A DNA stretch of 64,000 nucleotides from Butyrivibrio sp. X503 (GCF_003625475.1 NZ_RAIQ01000001.1:186001-250000), one strand, 5' to 3'; shown: positions 42,822-52,780, counted from the first letter of the stretch. Program-made: numbers and translations. The notes: generated by a model from the letters alone, not told the origin.

Positions 42822-44039
42822 CTATTTTTCTATATCTTTTATTCCTATCAAATAAACGATCACGAATCTGATAACACTTACGATCACCAGTCCCCAAGCT
42901 ACTCCGTTTAACCCAAACATTACAGCCGCGGGAATTACCATAACAGCAAAAAGAGCTGTATAAATCCCGTTGATGTAGAGCTGAAGCTTCTCTCCGGTGA
43001 ACGCCAGGATAACGACCATCAGCGATCCCGAAATAAAATAAAGGAGCTGACCTAAGTTGGCAACAAGGAACAACCCTTTTGCCTCTGCATAAACATCAGG
43101 ATGTAAGAGCATAACGAAAATATGCGACACAAACGTACATACAAAAGTACCGACTACCGCAACTCCCAATGCCGCTCCTGTTATAAGCGTAAACTTCTTT
43201 TTATCAAGCTTTATCTTATAGTTGGTAAGATAGCTGATAACTATTCCGTTGATCGGAGTCGTAAGAAGAGCCACTATCTTGCCTATAACGCTTGCCGTAT
43301 AGAACACGGTAACTTCTCTGTCTCCGACCGCAAGTCTTATGAGTATCCTGTCCGAATGAAGTATAAGTGCCGCAAGCAGGTTACTTGCGGATATAAGCCA
43401 TAGGGATTTCATATTTACTTTAAAGCTGTCCGAAACTTTAAAATACGGACTTCTAAATATCTTTCCGCTAAAGAACGTAAACAGAAGTCCAAGGACCTCA
43501 CCTATGATCAGTACCCATGCCCAGCTTCCAAAGTGCTTGTAGATAAACAGTCCTATCAGATAGCCTGCCGTTACAGCGACAAAAAACAGGAAATAATCCC
43601 TGAACCTTATGTCCATCCTGTACTGAACATCGGCATAGTATCTGAATACCGTAACGACCATCAACAGCAGAACAAGCGCAAACATAGCGGGAGTCAGGCT
43701 GTTTGTCACATACAGCGCCATAGCGGTAACGGGAATACTGATAGCTGAAACTATCAAAAGAAATATATTATAATCCCCGTTTTCCTGCGTTCTGTCCTTT
43801 TTGGCGATCATTCTGGAATAGCTTGCAGCCGTTCCGAATCCCGCACCCATAATGGATACAACGGATATCAAATAAAGAACGGTGCCAAAAGCATCCGCTC
43901 CTACGACCGATTTAATCCCGGGGTAGATAACAAGCTGCAAAGCACCGTTATATATGATCAGCGCAAGCACGCTGAACAAAAAGTCCTTGGAAAGCTTTTT
44001 AAAAAATCCAAGTGTGTTTTTATAAAAAGATGATGACAT
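42822..44039 (-). CDS. Polysaccharide flippase (Wzx/MATE-like)
   Basis: 405 residues with about 12 TM helices. Starts FFKKLSKDFLFSVLALIIYNGALQLVIYP, here split as FFKKLSKDFLFSVLALIIYN and GALQLVIYPG, typical of the polysaccharide biosynthesis transporter superfamily (RfbX/Wzx). Central NMKSLWLISASNLLAALILH and HSDRILIRLAVG also fit. It would move lipid-linked repeat units across the membrane for the Wzy-like polymerase at 62100. Last gene of the locus. Confidence 0.86.
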   Translation of the reverse strand: MSSSFYKNTLGFFKKLSKDFLFSVLALIIYNGALQLVIYPGIKSVVGADAFGTVLYLISVVSIMGAGFGTAASYSRMIAKKDRTQENGDYNIFLLIVSAISIPVTAMALYVTNSLTPAMFALVLLLMVVTVFRYYADVQYRMDIRFRDYFLFFVAVTAGYLIGLFIYKHFGSWAWVLIIGEVLGLLFTFFSGKIFRSPYFKVSDSFKVNMKSLWLISASNLLAALILHSDRILIRLAVGDREVTVFYTASVIGKIVALLTTPINGIVISYLTNYKIKLDKKKFTLITGAALGVAVVGTFVCTFVSHIFVMLLHPDVYAEAKGLFLVANLGQLLYFISGSLMVVILAFTGEKLQLYINGIYTALFAVMVIPAAVMFGLNGVAWGLVIVSVIRFVIVYLIGIKDIEK

Positions 44040-44061
44040 TATTCCTCACACTAACATATTA

Positions 44062-45003
44062 TCATTTGTTATAGTCAGTCTCTTTATGCCTCTGAAGCAT
44101 ATTGAGCTGCATCTCAAACTCACGTCTGTTGTTTATCGCAAGAGTTGATAATATAACTCCGGCGAAAAAGCTTTGGACCGCAGACAGCATGATAAAGCAA
44201 CATACGATCAAAGTAGGTATCCTGGGCACAAGATGTGTCTGCCAATACTCTGTAAGAATAGGCACAAAGAATACAATGGCTACGATGGCAAGAAGCAGTG
44301 CAAAGATTGAAAAAAAGCCAAAGGGCTTGTAATCTCTGTAAAGTCTTGCGATCGTTCTGAGTACCTTAAAGCCGTCGGCATAAGTATTGAGTTTACTCTC
44401 AGAGCCTTCCGGTCTGTCTCTGTAATCGATGACCACGTTGTCGATCTGCATGTTGTTGTATACAGCGTGGATGGTCATCTCTGTCTCAATCTCAAAGCCC
44501 TTTGAAAGAACGGGGAAGGTCTTAACGAATTCATAGCTGAATGCTCTAAAGCCCGTCATGATATCTCTCACGTTACAACCAAAAAGTCTGTTGATACTGC
44601 CTCTTACAAGATTGTTTCCAAAGTTATGGAAAGGCCGCTTGTTCTCCTGATAGTATGTTGAAGAAAGTCTGTCACCGACTACCATATCCGAATTGTGATT
44701 AAGTACAAGGTCAACCATCTCAGGAGCGGAATCCATGGGATAAGTATCGTCTCCGTCTACCATTACATATACAAGAGCATCAATCTCTCTGAACATACGT
44801 CTGATAACATTGCCTTTGCCCTGCATATATTCATTTCTTACAACAGCGCCCTCAGCCTCAGCAATCTCTGCCGTTCTGTCCTTGGAATTGTTGTTGTATA
44901 CATAGATCGTAGCCTCGGGAAGCGCCGCCTTTGCGTCGCGTATAACCTTAGCTATAGTCTTCTCTTCGTTGTAGCACGGAATTAATACCGCTATCTTATC
45001 CAT
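44062..45003 (-). CDS. Family 2 glycosyltransferase with two TMs (DPM1-like)
   Basis: 313 residues. GT-A domain from residue 4: IAVLIPCYNEEKTIAKVI, metal motif VDGDDTYP (DxD), RDIMTGFRAFSYEF and RPEGSESKLNTYADG. Two C-terminal TM helices (about 230-253 and 265-290). The domain resembles polyprenyl-phosphate mannose or glucose synthases, which charge lipid carrier with sugar at the inner face. A donor for the GT-C-like enzymes in this locus is plausible. 31 bp after the lipoprotein gene. Confidence 0.9.
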   Translation of the reverse strand: MDKIAVLIPCYNEEKTIAKVIRDAKAALPEATIYVYNNNSKDRTAEIAEAEGAVVRNEYMQGKGNVIRRMFREIDALVYVMVDGDDTYPMDSAPEMVDLVLNHNSDMVVGDRLSSTYYQENKRPFHNFGNNLVRGSINRLFGCNVRDIMTGFRAFSYEFVKTFPVLSKGFEIETEMTIHAVYNNMQIDNVVIDYRDRPEGSESKLNTYADGFKVLRTIARLYRDYKPFGFFSIFALLLAIVAIVFFVPILTEYWQTHLVPRIPTLIVCCFIMLSAVQSFFAGVILSTLAINNRREFEMQLNMLQRHKETDYNK

Positions 45004-45034
45004 AGAAACCTCTTAAATAAAATGTTTTATATTA

Positions 45035-46048
45035 TCAGCGTATCTGCCCGTAAGCATATTCGCTCATATCACTGTCAGCAGGATAAACTGCTCCGTCAAT
45101 AACCTGTTCTCCGAGTGCTTCTACACCGACCCTGTAATCAACATAATCCTGAGCACTACATGAAATATGTGTGTCGGTTGTCTTTATAGTGTTTTTGTAT
45201 GTGTACTCAGATTCCTCAGGAAGTTTAGACCATACGGTAACTCTGTACTCTTTGATTCCGTCAACAGGCTGCCATGTAAAGTCCACTTCAATATGATCGT
45301 CTACCTGATGCTGTGTACCTGCAACAACCTTGGGAGCTGCCGGTCTGTTTCCCTGTGTATTGCCATATGCAAAATCACTCCACTTGCTGTAGCGCCTGTT
45401 TGCACCTTCGCCTTTATAAGCTCTTACCTGTACTCTAAAATCAAAATAATCCTGAGAGCTTGCGACATACTTAGTCTCAACGGTATTGTAATAGTCTGTA
45501 GTCTGACCATATACCTTATAAGGCTTATAGCTTAATTCGTCATCTTTGTAGAATTTATCCTCAGCTAAGACCTCATAACCCTCTGCGCCTTCAACGGGAG
45601 CCCATGTAAACTCCACATTCATGGCATTCTCACCCACATGTAATACACCGGTATTAACCTTAGGTGTTGGAAGTAATTCTTCGGGAGCTTGGTTATCCGC
45701 CTTTGCGGGCGTGCTGCTTACATTCTGAGTATTTGCCGCAGGCTTGGCTGTCTGATCTTTGGCTGTATTCGCATCATTTTTAGCGTCGGGCTTAGTAGAT
45801 GCCGTGCTTGATGCTACCGACACTTCCTTGGACGCTGCCTCATCAGCTTCGGATGTTTCTTCAGCCGCTTCTTCCGGCTCCTCTGAAGTCTCCTCTGTTG
45901 AAGCCTCTTCCGGCTCCTCCGATGACTCCGAAGCAGGCGCTATATCCTCAATCTCATAGTCCTGATCTTCAATATTTGACATAGAACTACAGCCCGGCAG
46001 CATCCCCACTGCCAAGCATGTAAGTAATATAATTATTCTTCTTTTCAT
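45035..46048 (-). CDS. Lipoprotein with two fibronectin type III-like domains
   Basis: 337 residues. Lipobox MLPGC with Cys20, then a disordered Glu/Ser/Ala/Thr-rich spacer to about residue 125, fit to cross the cell wall. Two Fn3-like domains follow: VEFTWAPVEGAEGYEVLAED ... YFDFRVQVRAYKGEGANRRYSKWSDFAYG with the split parts DFRVQVRAYKGEG and YSKWSDFAYG, and VDFTWQPVDGIKEYRVTVWS to the end. No catalytic motif. Paralogue of the single-domain lipoprotein at 46077. Being inside a polysaccharide operon it may contact the glycan at the surface; inferred. Confidence 0.75.
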   Translation of the reverse strand: MKRRIIILLTCLAVGMLPGCSSMSNIEDQDYEIEDIAPASESSEEPEEASTEETSEEPEEAAEETSEADEAASKEVSVASSTASTKPDAKNDANTAKDQTAKPAANTQNVSSTPAKADNQAPEELLPTPKVNTGVLHVGENAMNVEFTWAPVEGAEGYEVLAEDKFYKDDELSYKPYKVYGQTTDYYNTVETKYVASSQDYFDFRVQVRAYKGEGANRRYSKWSDFAYGNTQGNRPAAPKVVAGTQHQVDDHIEVDFTWQPVDGIKEYRVTVWSKLPEESEYTYKNTIKTTDTHISCSAQDYVDYRVGVEALGEQVIDGAVYPADSDMSEYAYGQIR

Positions 46049-46076
46049 TATCTCTTTCCTCTTTCTATCAGCCTAA

Positions 46077-46604
46077 TTACTTATCGTATGTCTGTCCGTA
46101 AGCAACCTTACTCCAGTCACTGAATGTCTTGTCTTCGCCTTCCCCTTTGAATGCTCTTACCTTGAGCTGGAAATCAAAATCATCCTGAGCACTTGCTACG
46201 AACTTAGTATCTGTGGTGATGAAATAATCGCCGTCCTTTTCAAGCTCTGTGTAACCGGGCTCATAAGGAGAATACTCTTTGCCATCCTCAGGCTTACTTT
46301 GAATATCGACTTCGTAGCCGTCAGCACCCTCTACGGGAACCCACTCGAATTCTACATCGATAGCCTCGCTGCCTTCTTTCATTACTCCACCCTTTACTAT
46401 AGGCGCTGCAAGTCCTGTAGACTCATCTTCCGAAGCCTTAACGTCTACATCGCTTGATGATGCGCTTGAACCTGCATCATTTACCGTAATTGTAGGATCT
46501 TCCTGTGATGCTGCCTCGTTAGCGGCGTCCTTCTTCTTGCCGCAACCTGCCAAAACTCCTATCATCATCACACATGTAAGTGCTAAAACCAGTTTTCTAT
46601 TCAT
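46077..46604 (-). CDS. Lipoprotein with one fibronectin type III-like domain
   Basis: 175 residues. Lipobox VLAGC (Cys21), a Ser/Asp-rich spacer, then one Fn3-like domain: VEFEWVPVEGADGYEVDIQS, FVASAQDDFDFQLKVRAFKG, TFSDWSKVAYGQTYDK. The last part is near-identical in plan to the first domain of the next gene, so the two arose by duplication. 28 bp before that gene. It has its own candidate promoter at 46641-46669 in addition to read-through. Confidence 0.75.
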   Translation of the reverse strand: MNRKLVLALTCVMMIGVLAGCGKKKDAANEAASQEDPTITVNDAGSSASSSDVDVKASEDESTGLAAPIVKGGVMKEGSEAIDVEFEWVPVEGADGYEVDIQSKPEDGKEYSPYEPGYTELEKDGDYFITTDTKFVASAQDDFDFQLKVRAFKGEGEDKTFSDWSKVAYGQTYDK

Positions 46605-46640
46605 TCTAATTTACCTCCTAAACCTAGTATAAGCGTCTAA

Positions 46641-46669
46641 AGTATACCATATATTTGAAAATAGTACAA
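46641..46669 (-). promoter_or_regulatory. Internal promoter before the lipoprotein pair
   Basis: Minus strand TTGTAC (46669-46664), 17-bp spacer, TATACT (46646-46641) with TGG in front, giving an extended -10. About 37 bp before the ATG at 46604. Confidence 0.55.
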
Positions 46670-46702
46670 AACAAGCCACTTTCGGTGCCTACAACTATGA
46701 GA

Positions 46703-48457
46703 TCACTTTGTTTTGTAGACATAGATCGTATAAGGCGAATCATCACCTTTATAATCACCCAATAATTCAAGCGAAAGCTCGCTCGCATTTGATAACTCTA
46801 TTCTCGAAAAGATATACTTACATCCCATATCTTTAAGTGCTGAAGTATCAACATACAAAGTATTGTCCGTAACTCCGGTCATGCTCTTGGTCGCCATAAC
46901 TATCGAATCATCGGTTCCCGAATACAGATAGCACCTTGCGCCCCAGTCATCAAAATACGCCCTCGTCAACTCTTTTTTCTCAAGCGCGGGAGCGATCACC
47001 TTTCGGAAGCTCTCCTTATAGCTCTGCGGATAAAAACCTAGATATCCGTCAAGCGTCGAAATCCCGTTATATTCAAGAATCGCGGGATGCATGCCGTAAG
47101 CCACGCTCCACTCTCCGTCCGTATATCCTATATCTTTCTTTATGTTTTCAAAAAGACTAGTTGAATAAAACTCTCTGTAATTCAGCTCATCGTTTTCGTT
47201 TCCGAAGACCAGCGCTCTCACCGTATGATGCGCCGTGGTATAAAGATCGTTGTACCTTCCCGGTGTCAAAAGAACTATCGCAACAGCCGCAAGCGCAGCC
47301 GCATACTTAACTATCTGATGAACCTTCACTCTGTAAATAACAATAAAGAACATCAAACACCAGATAACAGGGTTAAAGAAAATTGTCCTGTTAAACTGAA
47401 AGCCCTTAAGCGGAGGTGCGATCATGCCAAGCAATTTGTTTGCAGGCTCATAATAATAAATCCCGTAAACAACAGCGTTGAGCACAAGCATAAGCGCTCC
47501 GAGATTGTAGATATCTTTAAAGATCCCGCGCACATTCTTTTTCACAATATATCTGATATTCAGGAAAAAGAAATATATAACACACACAGGCATAACCAAA
47601 AACTTGTGCACATCATCCGCATGCATCATTCCGTTTACAAAGGCATCGACCATCAATCGAAGGACTTCTTTGCCCGACATGAATCCCGGATCCATTGTCT
47701 CTCGTATAGTGACGGTATCAGAAAATAGCATCATATCGAAGAGTCTGTACTCCATGATCACATAACCGATAGTGAGAACAAGTATTGATTTTACAAGTCC
47801 GACGGGAACTTTTTTATCCTTGATCCAAAGCCATATGATCGCAAAGAAAATATATCCGATAATAAAAAAACCAAAATAGGAAAAATAGGAAACAAACGGA
47901 TATAAGAAAATAAGCAAAAGATATATCGGAGACTTTCCGTATCTTGGCGAAATATACATTCTTCTGAGAAGAAAAACTATGAGCGGAATTGACGCAAAAG
48001 GAATTCCGAATGCGGGAAAAAGATTGAGAACGCCGTATAAAAGACCGATGAGAGTTGCGATATTTGTTTCTTCCGCAAGATCATCTTTTTCTTTTCCGCT
48101 ACGATCTTTTAAAACATCCACAATAAGAAGTCTCATCGAGAAAACCGCGATAAGCACTTTCAAAATATAGCCTATAACATATGCCGCAAAAAGCGGGAAA
48201 AGCATATACAGAACCGTATATAAAGAAAACTCGCTTGGAAGCACATCCCTTGATATGCCTCCAAGGAACGGAGCAGATACTCCGTGGGCAAAAAACGAGC
48301 CCGTATTTTTGAGCATTGCAAACTGTGCAATGAATAAGTCCAGATTATCATGGACGGCGATGTAACTGTTGTCGCCGATGATCATGTAGAAGAGCGCAAC
48401 TGAAGCTACAAACAGTGCAACTATAATAATTGAAAAATGCTTCTTTAAAGCCGCCAT
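46703..48457 (-). CDS. Polytopic membrane protein, DUF6044-like
   Basis: 584 residues from ATG 48455-48457 (AGGGGAG upstream); the 31-codon extension has no site. About 11 TM helices, then a soluble C-terminal domain of about 140 residues. After TM1 comes YIAVHDNLDLFIAQFAMLK and FLGGISRDVLPSEFSLYTVL; this HDNLD plus PSEFS pattern resembles DUF6044 proteins, a group I know only by name. The topology is that of GT-C glycosyltransferases or polymerases, with the first loop carrying the acidic residues. Function in the locus is therefore likely sugar transfer, unproven. Confidence 0.62.
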   Translation of the reverse strand: MAALKKHFSIIIVALFVASVALFYMIIGDNSYIAVHDNLDLFIAQFAMLKNTGSFFAHGVSAPFLGGISRDVLPSEFSLYTVLYMLFPLFAAYVIGYILKVLIAVFSMRLLIVDVLKDRSGKEKDDLAEETNIATLIGLLYGVLNLFPAFGIPFASIPLIVFLLRRMYISPRYGKSPIYLLLIFLYPFVSYFSYFGFFIIGYIFFAIIWLWIKDKKVPVGLVKSILVLTIGYVIMEYRLFDMMLFSDTVTIRETMDPGFMSGKEVLRLMVDAFVNGMMHADDVHKFLVMPVCVIYFFFLNIRYIVKKNVRGIFKDIYNLGALMLVLNAVVYGIYYYEPANKLLGMIAPPLKGFQFNRTIFFNPVIWCLMFFIVIYRVKVHQIVKYAAALAAVAIVLLTPGRYNDLYTTAHHTVRALVFGNENDELNYREFYSTSLFENIKKDIGYTDGEWSVAYGMHPAILEYNGISTLDGYLGFYPQSYKESFRKVIAPALEKKELTRAYFDDWGARCYLYSGTDDSIVMATKSMTGVTDNTLYVDTSALKDMGCKYIFSRIELSNASELSLELLGDYKGDDSPYTIYVYKTK

Positions 48458-48533
48458 GGTTATCTCCCCTACTATAATAAAATGATATACGAATTGCTCC
48501 GTTGCTACGCATTTTGGACTTATGACGCCTATA

Positions 48534-49553
48534 TCATTTGATATTGTCATCTGAATTATTCTTATTACCGATCTTCATGCGCTCGTGACCGCCAAGCTTG
48601 TTGGCTGCGTCCTGATCGCCGCGAAGAATGGCATTAACGATCTGCATACGGAAGCCTGCATCAATGAAATCACAATGCTTACAGAACGGATACTCCTGTC
48701 TTCCCTCTGCGATCTTCTTTCTTACAGCCTGGAACTTAGGACTTCCCCATGCTTCCTTAAGGCTCATCTTGGTAAGATCGCCAAAGTCTGTGGTCTCAAA
48801 GTTATCGCAGCAGCAAAGTCCCATCTTACCGTTGGGCATGATCCACATATCAGTAAAAGGAAGAAGGCAAGTCTCTTTGATAACCTTTTCGGTAGCCTTC
48901 TTATTGGGCGCACTTCCCGCTCTGTTTGTAAGAACCTCCTGAAGATATCTCATCTGGATCTGGATATCGAGATCCTTGAACTCCTCGGGATTGGCTTTAA
49001 CATAATCATAAAGCTCCTGAATATTCTTATGAAGCTTCATCTCCATTGAATAGTTGTTTATGATGAGCTGGTTGATGTAAGGAGCAACCTCTTTTACCTT
49101 ATCGATAGTAAGGATAAGTCCGTTGGTGGACATGAAGATAAAGCTGTCCGGAAGCTTCTCTCTTGCGTATTTATGTCTCTCCACGATCTTTGTGTCAAGA
49201 AGAGGTTCGTTGTTACCGTAGAGCGTGAGATGTCCCTTATATCCCCAATCAGCGAGCTGATCGATAATGTTCTTATAAAGGTCGTCATCAATCTTGGCAA
49301 GAGGTCTGCACTCCGCATGAACATTGGCTGTACAGAATGCGCAAGTCGAATTACATCTGTTGATCGTCTCTATATTTACAACGTTGGGCATCGGAACCTC
49401 AGGTGCATTCAGGAAATAATCGCAGTATGCCTTTTGCGATTTGCTTCTTGTAAAGAACTGAAGCTTAAGGTATGCATTACTTGCAAGCATCGGGAAATGC
49501 TTTCTTGCAAACCAACCGAATTTTCCCATAAAACTGTTTACTCTGATAGGCAT
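48534..49553 (-). CDS. Radical SAM/SPASM protein in the polysaccharide locus
   Basis: 339 residues. Radical SAM cluster motif CNSTCAFC (CxxxCxxC) near residue 67, HLTLYGNNEPLLD (glycine-rich SAM motif region), and FIFMSTNGLIL. A C-terminal SPASM-like region carries extra Cys residues: GKMGLCCCDNFETTDFGDL and YPFCKHCDF. SPASM proteins usually modify peptides or small molecules through extra Fe-S clusters. Inside a glycan operon it may modify a sugar or a lipid-linked intermediate, but the substrate is unknown. 28 bp after the GT-C-like gene. Confidence 0.85.
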   Translation of the reverse strand: MPIRVNSFMGKFGWFARKHFPMLASNAYLKLQFFTRSKSQKAYCDYFLNAPEVPMPNVVNIETINRCNSTCAFCTANVHAECRPLAKIDDDLYKNIIDQLADWGYKGHLTLYGNNEPLLDTKIVERHKYAREKLPDSFIFMSTNGLILTIDKVKEVAPYINQLIINNYSMEMKLHKNIQELYDYVKANPEEFKDLDIQIQMRYLQEVLTNRAGSAPNKKATEKVIKETCLLPFTDMWIMPNGKMGLCCCDNFETTDFGDLTKMSLKEAWGSPKFQAVRKKIAEGRQEYPFCKHCDFIDAGFRMQIVNAILRGDQDAANKLGGHERMKIGNKNNSDDNIK

Positions 49554-49581
49554 ATAAAAATCTCCTTTAAAAACCTAATAT

Positions 49582-51207
49582 TTACTCACTCTTTTTTTGA
49601 TAAAGAAAATACGTCGTATTCGTATCATGTGTGACGAAATCTTCTTGAAGTACAAGCTCATAATCATCAACCGCTTCGGCAGGCCTATCGATAGACAAAA
49701 CAAAATCAGCCTGTCCGCTACGGGTATAACTCTTTTGCCATTCGATAACTTCTTCTATATTGAGCGTCTGCGTCTGATAATAATAGCAAATGGGCATTGT
49801 GTTCGTAACTGTATACAGTCCCGCATCGAATCCGTATTCATTCATTATTCCGGGATTCTCGATTCCGCTCTCAAGCACATAATCCCTAAACTTGAACAAC
49901 CAGATATCATCCTTTTTAAGCTTCATCGCCGGAACGTTTGGTGATATGAAATACGCATATACTCCGGTTATGAGAAGCGCCAAGAAAATCGAAACAAAAC
50001 CAAACGTACTTGCAAGATCTCCAAATTCTTCTCTTGATAAGTACTTGTATAGGCCCTCTATAACATATCCCACGGCCACCGAGCAAAATACCGCAAAGGC
50101 ATTTATCGGGAACGGATAATATGTTATGCTGACGCCGCCGATAAAGATCACAAGTATCAAAAACAACATCAGCATCGCTATATTGACGTACTCTATAATC
50201 TTAAGCGGAAGCAGCACAATATCTCTTTTTACAAGTTTATATCTGTCCTCACGAATGAGGTATGAAATAAGCGCCACCGTAAAGTATAACGCACCTACAA
50301 AAATAGTCAAATACACGAACTTATTATCGAAAAAGTGATCGGTCATTATATCCCAGATCTTGTACAATCTCTGCCCGATCGTCATGCTTTTTGAATACTC
50401 AAATACATTCTTGTAAATGTAAACGCGGTACCAATCGTCAATCGCAGAGTTAACTCCAAAGTATACAATCCCGGGGATAAAAGTAATCGCCATTCCAAGA
50501 AGGAATACAAAGCAGCTTATAATAGCCTTTTTAAGAGCTCTTACGCCGCTTCCTATTATGTCTCCGAAGAACACCATCGCCATCCATGCAAAGAAAAATC
50601 CAAGTGAATTAAACTTGATATGGAAGACACATCCGGCAAGCACACCACCCAATAACACAGTCCTGTACGGCATTGTATCGGGATAGGTCTCTCTGAAATG
50701 TCGCAGTGATAAATACAATCCCCAAACAATAAACGGGAAAAGAAATTCCTCTGCGCTTCCTCCCCAGTAAAAGCATTTGGCCGTATAAATGCTTAGTGCC
50801 GTAAAAGGCATCATAAAATACGGAACCACATCAGATCTTAGATAGAGTTGGATAATGCGAAGCAATCCTACGCATACAAAAGTCGCCGCGATCACTTCAA
50901 AAATATATACTCCCAAAAAAGTTGTCGAAGATATCAGCGAAGCCAAACCATAGATCGTATACAGGAAAATACCTTTCTGATCAAAGAGATTCTTGTATGG
51001 CACATACCCTCTGAACATGCATTTTCCCATCGTAAAATAGCTGTTGGCGTCATCCCAAAGATTAAACGCATACAAAAATGATGACTTGGAGCATATAGTT
51101 ATAACGACAAATGCGGTCACAAATCCCACGATCCATGCCGTAAATCTGTCGCTCCTATCATCGAGTCTGTCGTATTTATTTAAGTTTATGTAAGAAAAAA
51201 CGTCCAC
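49582..51207 (-). CDS. GT-C-like membrane glycosyltransferase (1)
   Basis: 541 residues, GTG start behind AAGGTG, overlapping the previous gene by 32 bp. About 12 TM helices. The first large loop holds FNLWDDANSYFTMGKCMFRG and YKNLFDQKGIFLYTIYGL, the acidic loop seen in GT39/PMT-like polytopic enzymes that use polyprenyl-phosphate sugars. A soluble C-terminal portion ends the protein. Acceptor and sugar cannot be read. Confidence 0.75.
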   Translation of the reverse strand: MDVFSYINLNKYDRLDDRSDRFTAWIVGFVTAFVVITICSKSSFLYAFNLWDDANSYFTMGKCMFRGYVPYKNLFDQKGIFLYTIYGLASLISSTTFLGVYIFEVIAATFVCVGLLRIIQLYLRSDVVPYFMMPFTALSIYTAKCFYWGGSAEEFLFPFIVWGLYLSLRHFRETYPDTMPYRTVLLGGVLAGCVFHIKFNSLGFFFAWMAMVFFGDIIGSGVRALKKAIISCFVFLLGMAITFIPGIVYFGVNSAIDDWYRVYIYKNVFEYSKSMTIGQRLYKIWDIMTDHFFDNKFVYLTIFVGALYFTVALISYLIREDRYKLVKRDIVLLPLKIIEYVNIAMLMLFLILVIFIGGVSITYYPFPINAFAVFCSVAVGYVIEGLYKYLSREEFGDLASTFGFVSIFLALLITGVYAYFISPNVPAMKLKKDDIWLFKFRDYVLESGIENPGIMNEYGFDAGLYTVTNTMPICYYYQTQTLNIEEVIEWQKSYTRSGQADFVLSIDRPAEAVDDYELVLQEDFVTHDTNTTYFLYQKKSE

Positions 51208-52780
51208 TTAGCACCTTCAATCCGCACGCTGCAAACGGCAAGTAATAAATATAGTATCTCATTGCATAGCGGGAAGAACCTTCCCAGAATTCGTGAAATA
51301 CTATGCCTCCGAAAATAAGCAGAAGCATAAGCATCTCGGAATCGGTAACACTTTTTTTTCTAAAAATACTTAAAAGATATATCAAAACGCCAAGATAACA
51401 CAAAGTCATAAAGACGTTCATGATCCACTTTAAAACTTCGGAGCCTCTTCCGTAAACAAGGCTTGTTCCGAGCGCCGACGTATCATGATGGCGACTTACA
51501 AGATCGAGATTGTGAGTTGATATACACACCGGATCTGCCCACTGTGTAAGGTATTTCCTTACAAAAAACTTCCCGCCGTGAAGAGGTCTTTTTACAAATC
51601 CCGAAAGCGTCTCTTTAATGTTTTCTATCGCTGCGGCCTTGGTTTTGTCGGTATCATAATTGTTCTCGCCAAAAACATGATAGTTATATCCGTTGTACCA
51701 GCCATCCTCAAGATCGCTCTCCTGAAGCCCCATGGCAATATGCGATGCTGAAGGACTTCCTTTTGGAATCTCGGATAGTCCCGTAAGCCGGCAATAATGA
51801 ACGTTTACGGCTGTGTCGATTAAAAGCATGCCAACGAGCATGAAAGCTGCGATAACGATCCTTCGTATCAGACTATGGCTGATAATCCTTGAACCCACCG
51901 TCTTTTCAGGTGCTTTTTCTTCCGAATTTTTCACCGATTCTTTCTTTCGAATCTCACTCATAAACAACATCATAATAAGAGCTATAAGCGTGATCTTACA
52001 GTTAGTTTTCAGCATTATGGAAAAAGAAATAAACACACCGGACAAGAGCCCGTATCTAAACTTCTTTCTTTTCATAAACAAGATCAATGCATACAGAGCT
52101 GCCGTCTGCGGTGCCATGCTGAGTATGTCGCCGTAAATATAAGTGACATAGTTATAAAAGAACAATGCTCCGCATGACAGAAGTGCCGCCATGCCGCAAA
52201 TATCCTTATCTTCAAAGCATTCCCACGTAATCTTGTATATCAGCCATATCGTGATGACTATGGAAACAAGCTGCAAAAGATCCCAGGCAAGATAGTTGCC
52301 CACGCCGAACACGTTGGTTACCAGCTCTCCAAACAACACATATCCAAGCTGGAAAGGCCAGATAAAAAGATATCCGCCCGTTGTTGTAAGTTCGCTGTAA
52401 TCACCTGAAACAAAGCTGATTATAATATCATCCAGCGTTTTTGAATCATTAACGGGTAGCGGTCTAATTGCAAATATCAGCATAAAACAATACGCCGCAA
52501 CAAATATCAGACCTGCCGTCATCCACTTTTTATAATGACCAAACACATTCTTTTTTTGCAAAAGAATAAAGATTACAAGTACAGCAGCAAGTGATATCAA
52601 AAGAAGCGGGATGTTCTCTTTTTGGTAATGCGGCCAGTCTACCTGAATCTCTCCGTCGACGTCATAATATACGGTCGTAAGAATGCTGCAGCCAAGCGTG
52701 AGCGCCGCCGCTATGATCATGCAAATAACTATTATTTTGTAAAAGGCATTCTTAAGCTTCACCTTTAGAAATACCTCCAT
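51176..52780 (-). CDS. GT-C-like membrane protein (2)
   Basis: 534 residues, about 12 TM helices. TM1 near 15-37; the extracytoplasmic loop has VDWPHYQKENIPLLL, and later FAIRPLPVNDSKTLDDIIIS, TYIYGDILSMAPQTAALYAL and FSIMLKTNCKITLIALIMM, which fits the PMT/GT39-like plan. The ATG at 52780 lies inside the previous gene (29-bp overlap) without a clear site; a GTG at 52760-52762 behind GGAGG is another option. Specific role unknown. Confidence 0.68.
   Translation of the reverse strand: MEVFLKVKLKNAFYKIIVICMIIAAALTLGCSILTTVYYDVDGEIQVDWPHYQKENIPLLLISLAAVLVIFILLQKKNVFGHYKKWMTAGLIFVAAYCFMLIFAIRPLPVNDSKTLDDIIISFVSGDYSELTTTGGYLFIWPFQLGYVLFGELVTNVFGVGNYLAWDLLQLVSIVITIWLIYKITWECFEDKDICGMAALLSCGALFFYNYVTYIYGDILSMAPQTAALYALILFMKRKKFRYGLLSGVFISFSIMLKTNCKITLIALIMMLFMSEIRKKESVKNSEEKAPEKTVGSRIISHSLIRRIVIAAFMLVGMLLIDTAVNVHYCRLTGLSEIPKGSPSASHIAMGLQESDLEDGWYNGYNYHVFGENNYDTDKTKAAAIENIKETLSGFVKRPLHGGKFFVRKYLTQWADPVCISTHNLDLVSRHHDTSALGTSLVYGRGSEVLKWIMNVFMTLCYLGVLIYLLSIFRKKSVTDSEMLMLLLIFGGIVFHEFWEGSSRYAMRYYIYYLPFAACGLKVLSGRFFLHKLK

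Noticed and set aside
42667..42897. 77-codon N-terminal extension of the frameshifted repeat protein
   Set aside because: It would overlap the flippase gene and the terminator, and the signal peptide begins at 42666 exactly as in the intact copy.
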